From Streptomyces sp. AV19 (GTDB lineage: Bacteria; Actinomycetota; Actinomycetes; Streptomycetales; Streptomycetaceae): 64,000 bases of DNA. Of the stretch, positions 34,997-47,616 are shown piece after piece (position 1 is the stretch's first letter; each line of letters opens with the position of its first letter). Made by a program: the position numbers and the translations under genes. The notes below the pieces were generated by a model. It was not told where the DNA came from and did not search any database. It saw nothing but the letters and a program-made list of their open reading frames with translations. The stretch is taken from assembly GCF_015999245.1 (NCBI RefSeq), contig NZ_JAEAMR010000003.1:127821-191820 (forward strand). The letters run 5' to 3'.

Positions 34997-36445
34997 ATGA
35001 CCAGTACTGACTCGATATCCGCGGCCTCCGAGGCCGCCACCGCGCCACCGGGGGAGGCCGGTGGCGTCCTGGGGAGCCGTTACCGCGCCCTGACCCTCGG
35101 CATCATCTCCGTCGTCTCGCTGATCGCGTTCGAGGCGAGCGCGATCACGACCGCCATGCCCTTCGCGGCCCGCGCGCTGGGCGGCGTCGGGCTGTACGCC
35201 TTCGCGTTCTCCGCCTACTTCACGGCCAGCCTGTTCTCCATGTCCGTCGCGGGGCAGTGGAGCGACCGCTCCGGGCCGCTGGGCCCGCTCTTCACCGGCA
35301 TCGCCACCTTCGGCGCCGGCCTGGTGCTCGCCGGCTCCGCCCAGCAGATGTGGATGCTCGTGGCGGCCCGGGCGGTGCAGGGCCTGGGCGGCGGGTTCGT
35401 CGTGGTGTCGCTCTACGTCGTCGTGGGGCGCGCCTACCCCGAGCGCCTGCGGGCCAAGATCCTGGCGGCGTTCTCCGCCGCCTGGGTGGTGCCCGTCCTG
35501 GTCGGTCCCGTGATCGCCGGATCGGTGGCCGAACAGCTGAGCTGGCGCTGGGTCTTCCTGGCGATCCCGGTCCTGATCCTGCTGCCGCTCGCGGTCATGC
35601 TGCCCGCGCTGCGGACGCTGCCGCGCGCGGAGGCCGGGGGCGCTCCCGACCGCCGGCGGATCGCGCTCGCGCTGGCCGTCGCCGTCGGCGCCGGGCTGCT
35701 CCAGTACGCGGGCCAGGACCGCGAGTGGCTCGCCCTGGTGCCGGCGGTCGCGGGCCTCGCGCTGCTCGCCCCGTCCATCGCCCGGCTGCTGCCGAAGGGC
35801 ACGTTCCGCGCCGTGCGCGGACTGCCGTCCGTGGTGCTGCTGCGGGGCGTCACGGTGGGCGCCTTCCTCGCCTCCGAGAGCTTCATCCCGCTGATGCTGG
35901 TGAGCGAGCGCGGCATGTCCGCGACGGCGGCCGGGCTCTCCCTCACCGGCGGCGGCCTCACCTGGAGCCTCGGCGCGTACACCCAGAGCCGGTCCCGGCT
36001 GGAGCCGTACCGGCAGCGGCTGATGTGCCTCGGCCTGGTGCTGATGGCCGTCGCCATCGCGATCGTGCCGCTGGTGCTGCTCGACGGGGCGCCGGTGTGG
36101 CTGGTCGCCGTCTCGTGGATCATCGCCGGCTACGGGATCGGGCTGAACGTCTCCAGCAGCGCCGTGCTCGCGCTGGAGCTGTCCCCGGCGGGGGAGGAGG
36201 GCGTCAGCTCGGCCGCCCTCCAGGTGTCCGAGGCACTGGGCAACATCGTGCTGGTCGGCGTCGCGGGCGTGCTCTTCGGCGCGTTCGGGGGCGGGACCGT
36301 CGGTGAGGGTGCCCACGGGGCGCCGGACGCCGCGGCGCCGCACTCCGCGTTCGGGGCCGTCTACGTCGCGATGGCGGCGGTGGCCCTGACGGGCGCGGTG
36401 GTCGCGACCCGGCTGCGGGCGAAGGGCCGGGTGCGCCTGGCATGA
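34997..36445 (+). CDS. MFS transporter (EmrB/QacA-like family)
   Basis: 482 residues with about 14 hydrophobic spans, the DHA2 number. Motif A reads GQWSDRSGPLG, and the loop SVSLIAFEASAITTAMP carries the D1-type position. Motif C-like GPVIAGSVAEQ is present. ATG 34997 gives a Ser/Ala-rich cytoplasmic N-terminus. Probably an efflux pump; substrate unknown. A strong hairpin follows. Confidence 0.85.
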   Translation: MTSTDSISAASEAATAPPGEAGGVLGSRYRALTLGIISVVSLIAFEASAITTAMPFAARALGGVGLYAFAFSAYFTASLFSMSVAGQWSDRSGPLGPLFTGIATFGAGLVLAGSAQQMWMLVAARAVQGLGGGFVVVSLYVVVGRAYPERLRAKILAAFSAAWVVPVLVGPVIAGSVAEQLSWRWVFLAIPVLILLPLAVMLPALRTLPRAEAGGAPDRRRIALALAVAVGAGLLQYAGQDREWLALVPAVAGLALLAPSIARLLPKGTFRAVRGLPSVVLLRGVTVGAFLASESFIPLMLVSERGMSATAAGLSLTGGGLTWSLGAYTQSRSRLEPYRQRLMCLGLVLMAVAIAIVPLVLLDGAPVWLVAVSWIIAGYGIGLNVSSSAVLALELSPAGEEGVSSAALQVSEALGNIVLVGVAGVLFGAFGGGTVGEGAHGAPDAAAPHSAFGAVYVAMAAVALTGAVVATRLRAKGRVRLA

Positions 36446-36535
36446 ACCCGTCCCTCGAACCCGACAAGTGCGGCTCGCGCTGCCCTCCCCGGACCGTCGC
36501 GGGGGACCGCCCCGCACGGGCCGGACACGTACGAC

Positions 36536-36573
36536 AGGGCGAGTGGCGGGACCGGAGTCCCGTCACTCGCCCT
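36536..36573 (+). terminator. Hairpin terminator between the MFS and helicase genes
   Basis: 16-bp stem (AGGGCGAGTGGCGGGA at 36536-36551, with 36558-36573; one G-U pair) and a 6-base loop, followed by CTCTTG. Lies about 90 bases after the MFS stop. Confidence 0.8.
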
Positions 36574-36668
36574 CTTGCATGGCGGGACCGGGACTCCCTC
36601 CGTCCGCCCCTTGGGTAGGCTGTCGCGGTTGTGTTTCCTCAAGGCCCCCGACCACCCCGACGGAGACC

Positions 36669-38462
36669 GTGACTACCACCACAGCCACCAATCACCACCT
36701 CTCGCCCGCCTTCCCAGGCCGGGCCCCCTGGGGTACCGCCAACAAGCTGCGCGCCTGGCAGCAGGGCGCCATGGACAGGTACGTCCAGACGCAGCCCCGC
36801 GACTTCCTGGCCGTCGCCACCCCCGGCGCCGGGAAGACCACGTTCGCGCTCACCCTCGCGTCCTGGCTGCTGCACCACCATGTCGTCCAGCAGGTGACCG
36901 TGGTCGCCCCGACCGAGCACCTGAAGAAGCAGTGGGCCGAGGCCGCCGCCCGCGTCGGCATCAAGCTCGACCCCGAGTACAGCGCGGGCCCGCTGGGCCG
37001 CGAGTACCACGGTGTCGCCGTCACGTACGCCGGAGTCGGCGTCCGCCCGATGCTGCACCGCAACCGCTGCGAGCAGCGCAAGACCCTCGTCATCCTCGAC
37101 GAGATCCACCACGCCGGTGACTCACGCTCCTGGGGCGAGGCGTGCATGGAGGCGTTCGAGCCGGCCACCCGCCGCCTCTGCCTGACCGGCACGCCGTTCC
37201 GCTCCGACACCAACCCCATCCCGTTCGTCACCTACGAGGAGGGGAACGACGGGATCCGGCGGTCCTCCGCCGACTACACCTACGGCTACGGCAACGCGCT
37301 CGCCGACGGCGTCGTCCGCCCGGTGATCTTCCTCTCCTACAGCGGCAACATGCGCTGGCGCACCAAGGCCGGCGACGAGCTGGAGGCCCGGCTCGGCGAG
37401 CCGATGACCAAGGACGCGATCAGCCAGGCCTGGCGCACCGCGCTGGACCCGCGCGGCGACTGGATGCCCAACGTGCTGCGCGCCGCCGACCAGCGGCTGA
37501 CCGAGGTGCGCAAGTCCATCCCGGACGCCGGCGCGCTCGTCATCGCCTCCGACCAGGACTCGGCGCGCGCCTACGCCAAGCTGATCCGCGAGATCACCGG
37601 CGAGGGCGCCACGGTCGTCCTCTCCGACGACTCGGGCGCGTCCGACCGCATCGACGAGTTCGCGCAGGGCGACTCGCGCTGGATGGTCGCCGTCCGCATG
37701 GTGTCCGAGGGCGTGGACGTGCCCCGGCTCGCGGTCGGGGTCTACGCGACGACGATCTCCACACCGCTGTTCTTCGCCCAGGCCGTCGGCCGCTTCGTGC
37801 GGTCGCGGCGCCGCGGCGAGACGGCGTCCGTCTTCGTGCCGACCATCCCGACGCTGCTGACCTTCGCCAACGAGATGGAGGTCGAGCGCGACCACGTCCT
37901 CGACCGGCCGAAGAAGGAGGGGGACGAGGAGGACCCCTACGCCGAGTCCGAGAAGGAGATGGACGAGGCCAACAGGGAGCAGGACGAGGACACCGGCGAG
38001 CAGGACATGCTGCCCTTCGAGGCGCTGGAGTCCGACGCGGTCTTCGACCGGGTGATGTACAACGGCGCCGAGTTCGGCATGCAGGCCCACCCCGGCAGCG
38101 AGGAGGAGCAGGACTACCTCGGCATCCCGGGCCTGCTGGAGCCCGAGCAGGTCCAGCTGCTGCTGCAGAAGCGCCAGGCCCGGCAGATCGCGCACAGCCG
38201 GCGCAAGCCGGACGAGCAGGCCGACCTGCTGGAGATGCCGGCCGAGCGGCGCCCGGTGGTGACGCACAAGGAGCTGCTGGAGCTGCGCAAGCAGCTCAAC
38301 ACGCTGGTCGGCGCGTACGCGCACCAGAGCGGCAAGCCGCACGGCGTGATCCACACCGAACTGCGCCGCACCTGCGGCGGCCCGCCGAGCGCGGAGGCGA
38401 CGGCCGGGCAGCTGAGCGAACGGATCAAGAAGGTGCGGGAGTGGGCCACGCGCATGAAGTGA
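36669..38462 (+). CDS. DEAD/DEAH-box superfamily II helicase
   Basis: 597 residues. Motif I ATPGAGKTTFAL, motif II DEIHHAG, motif III TGTPFRSD, motif V VRMVSEGVDVPRL, motif VI QAVGRFVRSRRRGE. Both RecA domains are intact, then a C-terminal region with acidic linker (GDEEDPYAESEKEMDEANRE) and helices. The set resembles XPB/RadD-type DNA helicases in which motif II is DEIH. GTG 36669 begins (M)TTTTATNHHLSPAFPG after ACGGAGACC. Role in DNA repair or recombination is inferred. Confidence 0.9.
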   Translation: MTTTTATNHHLSPAFPGRAPWGTANKLRAWQQGAMDRYVQTQPRDFLAVATPGAGKTTFALTLASWLLHHHVVQQVTVVAPTEHLKKQWAEAAARVGIKLDPEYSAGPLGREYHGVAVTYAGVGVRPMLHRNRCEQRKTLVILDEIHHAGDSRSWGEACMEAFEPATRRLCLTGTPFRSDTNPIPFVTYEEGNDGIRRSSADYTYGYGNALADGVVRPVIFLSYSGNMRWRTKAGDELEARLGEPMTKDAISQAWRTALDPRGDWMPNVLRAADQRLTEVRKSIPDAGALVIASDQDSARAYAKLIREITGEGATVVLSDDSGASDRIDEFAQGDSRWMVAVRMVSEGVDVPRLAVGVYATTISTPLFFAQAVGRFVRSRRRGETASVFVPTIPTLLTFANEMEVERDHVLDRPKKEGDEEDPYAESEKEMDEANREQDEDTGEQDMLPFEALESDAVFDRVMYNGAEFGMQAHPGSEEEQDYLGIPGLLEPEQVQLLLQKRQARQIAHSRRKPDEQADLLEMPAERRPVVTHKELLELRKQLNTLVGAYAHQSGKPHGVIHTELRRTCGGPPSAEATAGQLSERIKKVREWATRMK

Positions 38463-38769
38463 GCGCATGAGGTGATCCGTACGCGGGCGGCACGTGGATG
38501 GCACATGGACGGCGCATGGATACAGCCGAGTTGACCAGGTGTTCCTCAAATCCCCTGCGGGGCGCCCGGATTGTGGGCAGACTCTTCCGCTGAGCGGACC
38601 GGCTCGCTAGCGTGCCGGTCACGCACACGCCCCGTGGCAGCGCCGCCGCGGAGCGCGGCCGGTTGTACGTCTGTTTCACCGGCGGCCTCTCCTCACGCGC
38701 TGCCGGACGGGACCGGAGGCGCAATCCCACCACGACGAGAGCCCGCCTTTCATCGGAGGAGGGGGCGTC
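38463..38769 (+). other. Gap between helicase and IclR genes
   Basis: 307 bases; no gene supported, no clear hairpin. The IclR ribosome site (CGGAGGAGGGGG at about 38754-38765) is at the right edge. Confidence 0.4.
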
Positions 38770-39411
38770 GTGACCGCGGAGACTTCGCAGACGCTCGACA
38801 GAGGACTGCGTGTCCTGAAACTGCTCGCCGACACCGACCACGGTCTGACCGTCACCGAGCTGGCCGCCCGGCTCGGCGTCAACCGGACCGTGGTCTACCG
38901 GCTGCTCGCCACGCTGGAGCAGCACGCGTTCGTCCGGCGCGACATGGGCGGCCGGGCCCGGGTGGGCCTGGGCGTCCTGCGGCTGGGCCGGCAGGTGCAC
39001 CCGCTGGTGCGGGAGGCCGCCCTGCCCGCGCTGCGGGCGCTGGCCGAGGACGTGGGGGCCACCGCCCACCTGACGCTCGTCGACGGGGCGGAGGCGCTCG
39101 CCGTCGCCGTCGTCGAGCCGACCTGGACGGACTACCACGTGGCCTACCGCGCCGGATTCCGGCACCCGCTGGACCGGGGCGCCGCCGGCCGGGCGATACT
39201 CGCCGCCCGTGCGGGCGACGTCGACAACCCGGGCTACTCGCTCACCCACGGCGAACTGGAGGCCGGGGCGAGCGGCGCCGCGGCCCCGCTGCTCGGGGTG
39301 AGCGGGATCGAGGGCAGCGTGGGGGTGGTCATGCTCACCGACGCCGTTCCGCACCGGGTCGGGCCGCGGGTCGTCGAGGCGGCCAAGGAGGTGGCGGACG
39401 CGCTGAGGTGA
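38770..39411 (+). CDS. IclR family transcriptional regulator (short form)
   Basis: 213 residues, below the usual ~250. Winged HTH at 8-65 (TLDRGLRVLKLLADTDHGLT, LAARLGVNRTVVYRLLATLE), then a shortened effector domain (DRGAAGRAILAAR, GIEGSVGVVML). GTG 38770 has a very strong ribosome site. The end (GPRVVEAAKEVADALR) is a normal IclR C-terminus, so the shortening is internal rather than a truncation. The next gene is 56 bases downstream. Confidence 0.87.
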   Translation: MTAETSQTLDRGLRVLKLLADTDHGLTVTELAARLGVNRTVVYRLLATLEQHAFVRRDMGGRARVGLGVLRLGRQVHPLVREAALPALRALAEDVGATAHLTLVDGAEALAVAVVEPTWTDYHVAYRAGFRHPLDRGAAGRAILAARAGDVDNPGYSLTHGELEAGASGAAAPLLGVSGIEGSVGVVMLTDAVPHRVGPRVVEAAKEVADALR

Positions 39412-39467
39412 GGGCCCGGGCCGGGGCGGCCGGGCACGGGGGACGGACGGTGAACTAGATTCGCAGC

Positions 39468-40271
39468 ATGCGTTTCCCGTTCGTGTCCGAATGGTCCCCC
39501 CGTGCCCGGATCGTCGCCGTCTGCGCCGTGCCCGTCCTGGCCCTGCTCGGGACCGCTGCCTTCGCCCCCCTGCCGTTCTCCATCGCCCGGCCCGGCAGCA
39601 CGGTGAACGTGCTCGGCGACCACCAGGGCAAACCGGTGATCTCGGTGAGCGGCGCGGAGACCCGCCGGACGAGCGGACAGCTGCGGATGTCCACGATCAT
39701 CGCCACCGGTCCGCAGGCGGAGGTCGGGGCCGGCGCCGTGGCGAGCGACTGGTTCCGCACCGACCGGGCCGTCATGCCGCGCGACTCCGTCTTCCCGCCG
39801 GGCAAGACCGACAAGGAGACGGAGGAGCACAACGTCGCGGAGATGCGGAAGTCGCAGGACTCCGCGACCCGGGCCGCGCTGGACTATCTGCACCGCTCGC
39901 CGAAGGACGTCAAGGTCACGCTGCGCCTCGCGGACATCGGCGGGCCGAGCGCGGGCCTGATGTTCGCCCTCGGCATCGTCGACAAGATCGACGGCGACGG
40001 CCGGGGCGGCGACCTGACCGGCGGCCGGGCGATCGGCGGCACGGGCACGATCGAGCCGGACGGGACGGTCGGCCCGGTCGGCGGCGTCCCGCTGAAGGTC
40101 CAGGCGGAGGGGCGGGACGGGGCGGGCGTCTTCCTCGTGCCGAAGAAGCAGTGCGCGGAGGCGGAGGCGGAGTTGCCGAAGGGGATGCGGCTGGTTCCGG
40201 TCGTCGACCTGCGGGACGCGGTCGCGTCCCTGAAGGCACTGGCGTCGGGCGGGCGGGTGCCGAGCTGCTGA
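39468..40271 (+). CDS. Lon-like (S16) membrane-anchored protease
   Basis: 267 residues. N-terminal membrane anchor (about 11-33), then a protease domain with the Ser-Lys dyad: Ser161 in DIGGPSAGLMFALG and Lys210 in GGVPLKVQAEG. Resembles YlbL/SdrC-type proteases but lacks room for the PDZ domain those have (about 340 residues). It faces outward; substrate unknown. It starts 56 bases after the IclR gene, on the same strand. Confidence 0.85.
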   Translation: MRFPFVSEWSPRARIVAVCAVPVLALLGTAAFAPLPFSIARPGSTVNVLGDHQGKPVISVSGAETRRTSGQLRMSTIIATGPQAEVGAGAVASDWFRTDRAVMPRDSVFPPGKTDKETEEHNVAEMRKSQDSATRAALDYLHRSPKDVKVTLRLADIGGPSAGLMFALGIVDKIDGDGRGGDLTGGRAIGGTGTIEPDGTVGPVGGVPLKVQAEGRDGAGVFLVPKKQCAEAEAELPKGMRLVPVVDLRDAVASLKALASGGRVPSC

Positions 40272-40374
40272 CGCGGGGGTTTTGCCCCTCCCCGCCGTTT
40301 CTCCCCCAGAGGGGGTGCCCCAGTTTCTCGCGTGCTCCGCACGGGCGGGCAACGCGGCTGCGCCGCGTTCGTCC

Positions 40375-42124
<1,750 letters not shown>

Positions 42125-42547
42125 GGGTTTTCCGCCCCTGCACCCGCCGGGGGCTTCGCCCCCTGGGCCCCGAAGCGCCCTTCGGGCGCTGTCCTCAAGC
42201 TCCCCGGAGGGGGCGGCCCCCAGACGGGCTGATTTGCGCGCCCGGGCACGAATTTCAGCCTGTCCGGCGTTTGAGGACGAACGCGGCGCAGCCGCGTTGC
42301 GGGCCGAGGGGCGGAGCCCCGGAAGAAACGGTGAAAGGGCGGGGAGGGGCACTCAGCCCGTCTGGGGGCCGCCCCCTCCGGGGAGTTTGAGGACAACCGC
42401 GCGGAGCGCGGTTGCGGGTCCGGGGCGGAGACCCGAAAGGGGTGAAGGGGCGCACCCCCTGCGGAAACGGCGAAATGAGGGTGCCCCCTCTGGGGGAGGG
42501 CCCGGGGCGATCTACCCCCGGGCAGACCCCGGTGGCATGGTGAACAC
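42125..42547. repeat. Intergenic repeat region with inverted pair of 42-bp elements (first pair)
   Basis: Copy A (42191-42232, GTCCTCAAGCTCCCCGGAGG ... GACGGGCTGA) and copy B (42353-42394) are reverse complements over 41 of 42 bases. Between them lies a short form of the element (42256-42280, CAGCCTGTCCGGCGTTTGAG...) and a GGAAGAAACGGTGAAAGGGC element (42321-42344). CCCCCTCTGGGGGAGGGC occurs near 42485. No gene here. Confidence 0.85.
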
Positions 42548-43915
42548 ATGGGCGACCTGATCCAGCTACTCCGCGAAGGACTCCCCGCCACCGCAGTCCT
42601 CACCGACCCGGACATCACCGCCTCCTACGCCAACGACATGGCGAGCTTCTGCGCCGCCGGCGCACCCGCCGCCGTCGTCCTGCCCCGCACCACGGAGCAG
42701 GTGCAGCACGTCATGCGCACCGCCACCGCACTGCGCGTCCCCGTCGTCCCGCAGGGAGCCCGCACCGGGCTCTCCGGCGCGGCCAACGCCACGGACGGCT
42801 GCATCGTCCTCTCCCTGGTCAAGATGGACCGGATCCTCGAGATCGACCCGGCCGAGCGCATCGCCGTCGTCGAGCCGGGCGTCGTCAACGCCGTCCTCTC
42901 CCGCGCCGTCGCCGAGCAGGGCCTCTACTACCCACCCGATCCCTCCAGTTGGGAACAGTGCACCATCGGCGGCAACATCGGCACCGCCTCCGGCGGCCTG
43001 TGCTGCGTCAAGTACGGCGTGACCGCCGAGTACGTCCTCGGCCTGGACGTCGTCCTCGCCGACGGCCGGCTGCTGACCACCGGCCGCCGCACCGCCAAGG
43101 GCGTGGCCGGCTACGACCTGACGCGGCTGTTCGTCGGCTCGGAGGGCAGCCTCGGCGTCGTCGTGCGGGCCGTCCTCGCGCTGAAGCCCGCGCCGCCCCG
43201 GCAGCTCGCGCTGGCGGCCGAGTTCCCGTCGGCGGCGGCCGCCTGCGAGGCGGTCCGCCGGATCATGGCCGGTGGCCACGCCCCGTCCCTCCTGGAGCTG
43301 ATGGACCGCACGACGCTCCGCGCCGTCAACGCCCTGACCGGCATGGGACTCCCGGAGTCCACGGAGGCCCTGCTCCTGGCCGCCTTCGACACCCCCGACC
43401 CGGCCCCGCACCTGGCCGCCGTCGGCGAGCTGTGCACCGCCGCCGGAGCCACCGAGGTCGTCCCCGCCGACGACCCCGCCGAGTCCGAACTCCTGCTGCA
43501 CGCACGGCGGATGGCGCTGCCCGCGCTGGAGGCCCTGCGCCCCGCCACGATGATCGACGACGTGTGCGTGCCCCGCTCCCGCCTCGCCGAACTCCTCGAC
43601 GGCACCGCCGCCATCGCCGACAAGCACGGCCTGACCATCGGCGTCTGCGCCCACGCGGGCGACGGCAACACCCACCCCGTCGTCTGCTTCGACCCCGCCG
43701 ACGAGGACGAGGCGAGCCGGGCCCGGGAGTCCTTCGACGAGATCATGGCCCTGGGCCTGGAGCTCGGCGGGACGATCACCGGGGAGCACGGGGTCGGCCT
43801 GCTGAAGAAGGACTGGCTGGCCAGGGAGGCCGGCCCGGTGGCGATGGAGCTGCAACGGGGGATCAAGGCGGTCTTCGACCCCCTGGGCCTGCTGAACCCC
43901 GGCAAGGTGCTGTGA
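42548..43915 (+). CDS. FAD-linked oxidase (glycolate/D-lactate oxidase GlcD-like)
   Basis: 455 residues. PCMH FAD-binding domain (VVPQGARTGLSGAANATDGC, DPSSWEQCTIGGNIGTASGG, CVKYGVTAEYVLGLDVVL) and the C-terminal FAD-linked oxidase domain (GVCAHAGDGNTHPVV, ITGEHGVGLLKKDWL, GLLNPGKVL). Oxidises a 2-hydroxyacid such as glycolate or D-lactate. GlcE/GlcF partners are not adjacent. The intergenic regions on both sides carry inverted repeat pairs. Confidence 0.9.
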   Translation: MGDLIQLLREGLPATAVLTDPDITASYANDMASFCAAGAPAAVVLPRTTEQVQHVMRTATALRVPVVPQGARTGLSGAANATDGCIVLSLVKMDRILEIDPAERIAVVEPGVVNAVLSRAVAEQGLYYPPDPSSWEQCTIGGNIGTASGGLCCVKYGVTAEYVLGLDVVLADGRLLTTGRRTAKGVAGYDLTRLFVGSEGSLGVVVRAVLALKPAPPRQLALAAEFPSAAAACEAVRRIMAGGHAPSLLELMDRTTLRAVNALTGMGLPESTEALLLAAFDTPDPAPHLAAVGELCTAAGATEVVPADDPAESELLLHARRMALPALEALRPATMIDDVCVPRSRLAELLDGTAAIADKHGLTIGVCAHAGDGNTHPVVCFDPADEDEASRARESFDEIMALGLELGGTITGEHGVGLLKKDWLAREAGPVAMELQRGIKAVFDPLGLLNPGKVL

Positions 43916-44611
43916 GCGAAGGGGCTGTGACCCGGGGCGCCGGGGGACGTCCCCGGCGCCGCCCCCGCCCCCCCGCCCGGCCCCGCCCGACGCCCCCCGC
44001 AACTCCCGCAACCCCGCGTCCAGCGCCCGCCACTTCCCCTCCGCGCCCCCCGCCCCCAGTCGCAGCGTGCTCTCCAGCCACGTGCGCACCGCCCGGGCCG
44101 GTGCCTCCAGCAGCGACGGGCTGGTTTCGGGGCTCCGCCCCGGACCCCGTGTCGCGGCTTCGCCGCTCGTCCTCAAACTCCCCGGAGGGGGCAACCCCCA
44201 GACAGGCTGACAGCGCGCGCCCGAGCCGAAGTGCGCGCCCGAGCGGAAGTCTGCGCCCGAGCGGAAGTCTGCACCTGGACGGAAGTCTGCACCTGGACGG
44301 AAGCCGGCGCTTGGGCGGAAGTCTGCGCCGGGCTGGACATCCTGCGTGGGGCTGGTACATCCCGCGCGGGCACGAATCAGCCCGTCTGGGGTCGCCCCCT
44401 CCGGGGAGTTTGAGGGACAGCGCCCGGAGGGCGCTTCGGGGGTGCAGGGGGCGGAGCCCCCGCCTCGCCGCGCGGAGCGCGGTTTCAGGGGTCCAGGGGG
44501 CGAAGCCCCCGGTCAACGCGGCGCAGCCGCGATGGGGGTACCCCCTCTGGGGGAGGGCCCCGGGGCTTGCCCCGGAAGAAACGGTGAAAGGGCGGGCCGG
44601 GGGCAACGCAA
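43916..44611. repeat. Intergenic repeat region with second inverted pair of 42-bp elements
   Basis: Copy C (44169-44210) and copy D (44377-44418) are an inverted pair like A/B, with 4 differences between C and A. Between them are short tandem segments (CGAGCGGAAGTCTGCGCC, repeated with changes, 44235-44335, and CTGGACGGAAGTCTGCACC). A GGAAGAAACGGTGAAAGGGC copy is at 44574-44596. The left part (about 43998-44120) has a coding-like minus-strand remnant, listed separately. Confidence 0.8.
43998..44120 (-). pseudogene. Possible remnant of a coding sequence (minus strand)
   Basis: The minus strand reads SPSLLEAPARAVRTWLESTL, then RLGAGGAEGKWRALDAGLRE, with codon use and residue mix like a real helical protein. 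It merges on both sides into repeat sequence with no start or stop of its own. A decayed gene tail is the simplest explanation; the family is not recognised. Confidence 0.3.
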
Positions 44612-44644
44612 AACCCCCGGGACCGACCAGCGGCCCCGGGGGTT
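44612..44644 (-). terminator. Terminator of nagE2
   Basis: 10-bp stem AACCCCCGGG / CCCGGGGGTT (44612-44621, 44635-44644). On the minus strand it lies 26 bases past the nagE2 stop and is followed by TTTTGCGTT. Confidence 0.8.
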
Positions 44645-44670
44645 CGACGCGAACGCGACGCGCGCGAGGA

Positions 44671-46071
<1,401 letters not shown>

Positions 46072-46136
46072 CGGATTCCTCCAGGTGAGGCGGGCACTCG
46101 GAGATCGGGGGATCGAGGGGGAGATGGCCCGCTTAA

Positions 46137-46168
46137 TTTGGTCTACACCACTAGTGGTTTAGACCTGT
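46137..46168. promoter_or_regulatory. Two abutting dre sites (DasR operators) upstream of nagE2
   Basis: TTTGGTCTACACCACT (46137-46152) and AGTGGTTTAGACCTGT (46153-46168) each fit the DasR consensus ACTGGTCTAGACCACT with few differences. They abut with no spacer. DasR is the GntR-family GlcNAc-responsive repressor. Confidence 0.85.
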
Positions 46169-46283
46169 TGTAGCACGTGAAGCGGGCATAAAGGAATCCG
46201 TCAACAGCGGTGGCTTGTGACACACGGGGACTGTGGGGCGGTTCACGGACGGTTCACAAGAACCGCACCCGGAAGGCCCTGGA

Positions 46284-47594
46284 CTACTCCACCTTCTCGC
46301 GCTCCATCTCCTGTGCGATCTCCTCCGGTTCGCGCCCCGGCGTGGGGAGATCGAACTTGGCGATCGCGAAGCGGAACACCGCGTAATAAACGATCGCGAA
46401 CGCGAAGCCGATCGGAATGATCAGCCACGGCCGGGTCGCCAGCCCCCAGTTGATCACGTAGTCGATCAGCCCTGCCGAGAAGCTGAACCCGTCGTGCACG
46501 CCGAGGCCCCACGTCACCGCCATCGACACCCCGGTGAGCAGCGCGTGCACAGCGTAGAGCGCGGGGGCGATGAAGAGGAAGGAGTACTCGATCGGCTCGG
46601 TCACACCCGTCACGAAGGACGTCAGAGCCACCGACAGCATCATTCCCCCGACCATCTTCCGGTTCTCCGGCCGGGCCGTGTGCGCGATCGCCAGCGCCGC
46701 CGCGGGCAGGGCGAACATCATGATGGGGAAGAAGCCCGAGGTGAACTGCCCGGCCGTCGGGTCGCCGGCCAGGAAGCGGTTGATGTCGCCGTGCACCACG
46801 GTCCCGTCCGGCTTGGTGAACGAGCCGAACTGGAACCACATGAACGTGTTCAGGAACTGGTGCAGCCCCACCACCAGCAGCGCCCGGTTCGCGACGCCGA
46901 AGATGCCCGAGCCCGTCGGCCCCAGGTCGGTCAGCCAGCGGCTGAAGCTCGTCAGCCCGTCGCCGACCGGCGGCCAGACGAAGAGGCAGACGACGGCGAA
47001 GACCAGCGCCACGAACGACATCATGATCGGGACGAGCCGGCGGCCGTTGAAGAAGCCCAGCCAGTCCACCAGCCGCACCCGGTGGAAGCGCACCCAGAAC
47101 CAGGCGCTCAGCAGGCCGATCACGATGCCGCCGAAGACCCCGGGGTTCTGGAAGGTCGCGAGCGTCGCCGCGCCCGTCCCGGTCACGCACACCCCGCTCC
47201 ACAGCCCGGCACCGGAGAACGTCGTGGTCCGCGGGCAGTCCTCGGGGAACTGGTGGAGGACGGAGAAGTAGACGAGGAAGGCCACCACCGCGGCGAGCGC
47301 CGTCGAGCCGTCCGCCTTCTTCGCCATGCCGATGGCCACGCCCACGCAGAACAGCAGCGGCAGTCCGAGGGAGGAGTCCAGCAGCGCGCCGCCCGCGCCG
47401 GCGAAGACCTTCGCCACGTCCGTCCAGCCCAGGCCGTCCTTGCCGAAGACGTCCGGCTGCCCCAGCCGGTTGAGGATCCCGGCGGCCGGGAGGACCGCGA
47501 TCGGCAGCTGGAGGCTGCGGCCCATCTTCTGCAGGCCCTGCAGAAGCCCCTGCAGGCGCTTGCGCTGCCGTCCCGCCGCGGCCTCCGCGCTCAT
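46284..47594 (-). CDS. nagE1: GlcNAc PTS permease-like EIIC component (NagE1)
   Basis: 436 residues, paralogue of the gene downstream (NRALLVVGLHQFLNTFMWFQ, GVTEPIEYSFLFIAPALYAV). It has an extra loop after the third span (HQFPEDCPRTTTFSGAGLWS). GGGAGGACGCAAG precedes ATG 47594. In S. coelicolor NagE2 is the main GlcNAc permease and NagE1 is less important; same order here. Its promoter holds a near-perfect dre site. Confidence 0.9.
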   Translation of the reverse strand: MSAEAAAGRQRKRLQGLLQGLQKMGRSLQLPIAVLPAAGILNRLGQPDVFGKDGLGWTDVAKVFAGAGGALLDSSLGLPLLFCVGVAIGMAKKADGSTALAAVVAFLVYFSVLHQFPEDCPRTTTFSGAGLWSGVCVTGTGAATLATFQNPGVFGGIVIGLLSAWFWVRFHRVRLVDWLGFFNGRRLVPIMMSFVALVFAVVCLFVWPPVGDGLTSFSRWLTDLGPTGSGIFGVANRALLVVGLHQFLNTFMWFQFGSFTKPDGTVVHGDINRFLAGDPTAGQFTSGFFPIMMFALPAAALAIAHTARPENRKMVGGMMLSVALTSFVTGVTEPIEYSFLFIAPALYAVHALLTGVSMAVTWGLGVHDGFSFSAGLIDYVINWGLATRPWLIIPIGFAFAIVYYAVFRFAIAKFDLPTPGREPEEIAQEMEREKVE

Positions 47595-47616
47595 CTTGCG
47601 TCCTCCCGACTGGCAT

